Of a DNA stretch of 7,380 nucleotides, positions 5,600 through 7,380 are shown one piece after another. The number at the start of each line of letters is the position of its first letter. Position 1 is the first letter of the stretch. The notes under the pieces are model-generated. The model saw only the letters and a program-made list of their open reading frames with translations, was not told where the DNA came from and ran no database searches. The DNA is from Acidobacteriota bacterium (GTDB taxonomy: Bacteria; Acidobacteriota; Terriglobia; Terriglobales; Acidobacteriaceae): NCBI GenBank assembly GCA_025353435.1, contig JANXQR010000100.1:1-7380 (forward strand). The letters run 5' to 3'. Position numbers and translations under genes: made by a program.

Positions 5600-6052
5600 C
5601 TACTCCTCGCCGATGTCCTCATTCCAGACTTCAGGATGTTTGGCGATGAACGCCTCGAGCAACTGGCGGCACGCGGCACTGTCCATGTCGATCACGTTCA
5701 CGCCGTGTTCGCGGAGCCAGTCTAGGCCGCCGGCGAAGGTGCGGCTCTCTCCCACGACCAGCGTACCGATGCGAAACTGGCGCACCAGGCCGCTGCAATA
5801 CCAGCACGGCGCGAGCGTGGTGACCATGATGAGGCTGCGATAACTGCGCTGACGGCCGGCGCGACGGAAGGCGTCTGTCTCGCCGTGAATGCTGGGATCG
5901 CCCTGCTGTACGCGGCGATTGCGGCCGCGGCTGAGCAACTCGCCTGAGGTTGTGAACAGCGCGGCGCCAATGGGAATGCCGCCTTCGTCGAAACCCTGTT
6001 GGGCTTCTTCAATTGCGACGGCGAGCATGCGTGTGTAATCGGTGTGGTCCAT
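5600..6052 (-). CDS. Fungal Fcy1-type cytosine (nucleobase) deaminase
   Basis: A 150-residue cytosolic zinc deaminase of the cytidine-deaminase fold. It resembles yeast cytosine deaminase along its whole length: EEGGxPIG-like DEGGIPIGAAL (22-32), GRNRRVQQGD with substrate-binding Asn45 (yeast Asn51), HGE with zinc ligand His56 and catalytic Glu58, APCWYC with ligands Cys83 and Cys86, VVGESRTF with Phe106 (yeast Phe114) and a tail WNEDIGEE in which Asp146 matches yeast Asp155. That C-terminal Asp, which reads the 4-amino group, separates it from TadA and GuaD. Yeast Ser89, before the PCxxC motif, is Ala81 here. Cytosine to uracil is the first guess; isocytosine or other ring-amine substrates are known for bacterial relatives. 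It is unrelated to the amidohydrolase CodA of E. coli. The ATG at 6050-6052 lacks a Shine-Dalgarno. Its neighbour downstream is the NIPSNAP gene. Confidence 0.84.
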   Translation of the reverse strand: MDHTDYTRMLAVAIEEAQQGFDEGGIPIGAALFTTSGELLSRGRNRRVQQGDPSIHGETDAFRRAGRQRSYRSLIMVTTLAPCWYCSGLVRQFRIGTLVVGESRTFAGGLDWLREHGVNVIDMDSAACRQLLEAFIAKHPEVWNEDIGEE

Positions 6053-6212
6053 AGGTCGTGTGCGGCGCGTTTATTACTAGAGGTCCTGATTTCGATGATA
6101 CGGTGGCGCGTTGCTTTTTTGCGGCGCGGGTGTGAAGCCTTGGTTTCAATATTAAGAAATGTAAAGTGCGGGGGGACGGCCTGCCTCGTCAGCGACCCTA
6201 TCTTTCTCATAT

Positions 6213-6230
6213 TTGGCAATTTACAGCCAA
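6213..6230. promoter_or_regulatory. TTGGC-N8-GCCAA inverted repeat
   Basis: TTGGC (6213-6217) and GCCAA (6226-6230) form perfect 5-bp arms around eight AT-rich bases, in the divergent gap between the cytosine deaminase and merR genes. It could be an operator, but arms of this length also occur by chance and no regulator is identified. Confidence 0.2.
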
Positions 6231-6262
6231 CTTTGGGCAGAGTCTTCCGCGCCTGCCGGCCC

Positions 6263-6293
6263 TTGACTTGAAGCGCGCTCAAGGGAGTAGGTT
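6263..6293 (+). promoter_or_regulatory. MerR-type promoter with 19-bp spacer and operator dyad
   Basis: A -35 TTGACT (6263-6268) and a -10 TAGGTT (6288-6293) are separated by 19 bp, the overlong spacer that MerR-family regulators correct by bending DNA. Inside the spacer region lies the dyad CTTGA (6267-6271) / TCAAG (6279-6283) around seven bases. It is directly in front of a MerR-family gene, whose ATG begins six bases after the -10, so the transcript is probably leaderless and the gene autoregulated. Confidence 0.8.
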
Positions 6294-6299
6294 GAGAAT

Positions 6300-6731
6300 A
6301 TGAGGGATGGCGGGTACACCATTCGGACCATGGCGGCGCGGTGCGGAATGACCACGCACACGCTGCGCTACTACGAACGTGTGGGATTGATTCAACCGGT
6401 TGGACGGGCGCGCAACGGGCACCGGCGCTACTCCGATGCCGACGAGGCGTGGCTGAACTTTCTGCACTGCATGCGCGATACGAATATGCCCATCCGCGAG
6501 ATGCAGCGTTATGCAGCGCTGCGCGAAGACGGTGATGATTCGTCGCTCGATGGGCGCAAGATTCTTGAAGATCATCGCGCGACGATTGCCGCGCAGATTG
6601 TGGCTCTGGAAAAAGCGCACGCGCTGCTGAACCACAAGATCGAGAATTATCGCAAGATTGAGGAACGGATTCGGGTTCCGCGCCCGATGCGTGAGGCCGC
6701 GGAAGGTCGGACGCTGGCGACGGCCGGGTAA
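6300..6731 (+). CDS. MerR-family regulator, AdhR/NmlR-like
   Basis: A 143-residue DNA-binding protein. The winged helix-turn-helix covers residues 6-75: YTIRTMAARCGMTTHTLRYYER, then the wing NGHRRYSDADE and WLNFLHCMRDTNMPIREMQ. A dimerising helix rich in charged residues covers about 85-125. Cys57 sits exactly where B. subtilis AdhR has Cys52 (WIEFIKCMR), the single cysteine that reacts with aldehydes and other electrophiles. There is no C-terminal drug- or metal-binding domain and no CueR- or MerR-like cysteine pair. It therefore probably senses reactive carbonyls or thiol stress and activates from promoters with 19-bp spacers, as at its own promoter. The ATG at 6300 has no Shine-Dalgarno, consistent with a leaderless message. 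It lies upstream of paoA on the same strand with a 226-bp gap, which suggests control of an aldehyde-oxidising enzyme. Family is certain; the inducer is inferred. Confidence 0.92.
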   Translation: MRDGGYTIRTMAARCGMTTHTLRYYERVGLIQPVGRARNGHRRYSDADEAWLNFLHCMRDTNMPIREMQRYAALREDGDDSSLDGRKILEDHRATIAAQIVALEKAHALLNHKIENYRKIEERIRVPRPMREAAEGRTLATAG

Positions 6732-6738
6732 CCCCGGC
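6723..6738 (+). terminator. GC-rich hairpin spanning the merR stop codon
   Basis: GCCGGG (6723-6728) and CCCGGC (6733-6738) pair perfectly around TAAC, with the merR stop codon TAA in the loop. No T-run follows, so it is at best a weak or factor-assisted terminator; it may instead protect the 3' end of the merR message. Confidence 0.33.
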
Positions 6739-6906
6739 GCTAAGGATTTGTATTGGATCGAAGTTGGCGCGAAGATTGTTATGGACACTTCCCAGTGGCG
6801 GAAAACACCGTTCCCTGGCGCATGGCGAATCAGATAGGATAGCGAGACGGCAGGCGTTCCGAAACCCTCTGCATTCGTAGCCTGCTTATTCCCCTTTTCC
6901 CGTTTC

Positions 6907-6935
6907 ATCGGCCTGCGAATCGGCCATTCCGATTC
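6907..6935 (+). promoter_or_regulatory. Perfect 7-bp inverted repeat upstream of the paoA ribosome binding site
   Basis: GAATCGG (6917-6923) and CCGATTC (6929-6935) are exact reverse complements around five bases. The left arm overlaps a direct repeat, ATCGGCC, at 6907-6913 and 6919-6925. The structure ends 11 bases before the AGGAGG (6947-6952) of paoA. It may be an operator for an unidentified regulator or an mRNA hairpin in the leader. It does not resemble the CTTGA/TCAAG dyad before merR. The rest of the 6732-6957 gap shows no gene and no clean promoter. Confidence 0.45.
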
Positions 6936-6957
6936 AAGGCAATGCGAGGAGGTCTCT

Positions 6958-7380
6958 ATGGCAGAATCCAACGACCTGCGCTTCAAGCACCTGCGCGGAA
7001 CCCGCACGCAGAACCCCATTGACGCCCCGGCAGACGCCGAGCGGCAGTGCATCGACTTGGAACCGTTGGCGCTTGACGCGTCGGGCACAGGCAAAGGCCG
7101 ATTCAGCAGGCGCTCGTTCCTGTCAGGACTGGGCGCTACGGGATTGCTGGCGGGCGCCGTGCCGCTTGTCCAAGGCGCGCCTGCAATGTCTCCTGCCGAT
7201 GAAGCAGCCGAGGCCAGAGAAGGCACAGCCAACTTGACTCTCCGGGTAAACGGCAAGGACTACGTGCTGCGCGGGCTCGATACGCGCGCCACATTGCTTG
7301 ATACGCTGCGCGAGCGGATTCATCTCACTGGCACAAAAAAGGGATGCGATCACGGCCAGTGCGGCGCATGCACGGTGCAC
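6958..7380 (+). CDS. paoA: PaoA-type Tat-exported [2Fe-2S] subunit of molybdenum aldehyde oxidoreductase (partial)
   Basis: The reading frame gives 141 codons and runs off the right edge. A twin-arginine signal FSRRSFLSGLGATG (Arg51-Arg52) is followed by a hydrophobic stretch and a probable cleavage site near APA (74-76). From residue 93 comes a plant-type ferredoxin domain, LTLRVNGKDY ... TLLDTLRE ... GTKKGCDHGQCGACTVH, with cluster cysteines 130, 135 and 138; the fourth lies beyond the window. This wording closely follows E. coli PaoA (YagT), the small subunit of the periplasmic PaoABC aldehyde oxidase, which uses the MCD cofactor and is exported folded with its partners. Small subunits of xanthine dehydrogenase share the domain but lack the Tat signal. 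About 48 residues precede the twin arginines, longer than in E. coli. The ATG at 6958 is secured by AGGAGG five bases upstream. The FAD and molybdenum subunits should follow outside the window. Confidence 0.9.
   Translation, partial: MAESNDLRFKHLRGTRTQNPIDAPADAERQCIDLEPLALDASGTGKGRFSRRSFLSGLGATGLLAGAVPLVQGAPAMSPADEAAEAREGTANLTLRVNGKDYVLRGLDTRATLLDTLRERIHLTGTKKGCDHGQCGACTVH

Noticed and set aside
4994..5725. A 243-codon open frame on the forward strand
   Set aside because: It is antisense to the NIPSNAP gene and the end of the deaminase gene, and shows no domain.
6279..7256. A 325-codon open frame on the reverse strand
   Set aside because: It lies antisense to merR and paoA, both of which have clear domains, and its translation has no recognisable family features. 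GC-rich coding DNA often leaves such long open shadows.
1..7380. CRISPR array, defence island, prophage, transposon or RNA gene
   Set aside because: No regularly spaced repeats, integrase, transposase, terminal repeats, tRNA or rRNA were seen. The window is better explained by housekeeping and metabolic genes.

Overview
The window is chromosomal DNA from a GC-rich Gram-negative bacterium, most likely an acidobacterium (Terriglobales/Acidobacteriaceae type). This is inferred from the close resemblance of the ClpC N-terminus to acidobacterial ClpC, the LolD-type ATPase (which implies an outer membrane), the Tat-exported NIPSNAP protein, and the GGCTAAAGCC / GGGCTGAAGCCC hairpin repeat, a style I associate with those genomes. 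No search was run. I see no phage, transposase, CRISPR array, tRNA or rRNA. The window reads as ordinary chromosome with compact one- or two-gene units.

Layout. 1-419 (-): 5' part of clpC, cut by the left edge. 718-1509 (-): lolD-type ABC ATPase without a permease beside it. 1669-2091 (+): unknown four-helix membrane protein, tail to tail with guaD and overlapping it by 4 bp. 2088-2573 (-): guanine deaminase guaD, read from a TTG start with a strong ribosome binding site and preceded by a perfect stem-loop. 2666-3250 (-): mocA-like molybdopterin cytidylyltransferase, upstream of guaD on the same strand. 3301-4611 (+): amidase-signature hydrolase, divergent from mocA across 50 bp. 4668-4732: a dispersed-type hairpin repeat in the convergent gap. 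4775-5560 (-): Tat-exported double-NIPSNAP protein. 5600-6052 (-): fungal Fcy1-type cytosine deaminase, probably co-transcribed with the NIPSNAP gene. 6300-6731 (+): AdhR/NmlR-type MerR regulator behind a 19-bp-spacer MerR promoter. 6958-7380 (+): 5' part of a Tat-exported PaoA-type [2Fe-2S] subunit of a molybdenum aldehyde oxidoreductase, cut by the right edge.

How the genes may work together. Two themes overlap. One is nucleobase turnover: GuaD (guanine to xanthine), an Fcy1-type deaminase (cytosine or a related base) and an amidase of unknown substrate. The other is molybdenum-cofactor enzymes: MocA would make the cytosine-dinucleotide cofactor (MCD) used by xanthine/aldehyde oxidases, and PaoA is a subunit of such an enzyme. 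The MerR regulator carries the cysteine equivalent to the electrophile-sensing cysteine of AdhR and lies directly upstream of paoA, so aldehyde-responsive control of the oxidoreductase is a reasonable inference. No wholly new system is evident. The most useful leads are the guaD leader, the apparently leaderless TANNNT starts, the Fcy1-type deaminase/NIPSNAP pair and the inverted repeat before paoA.
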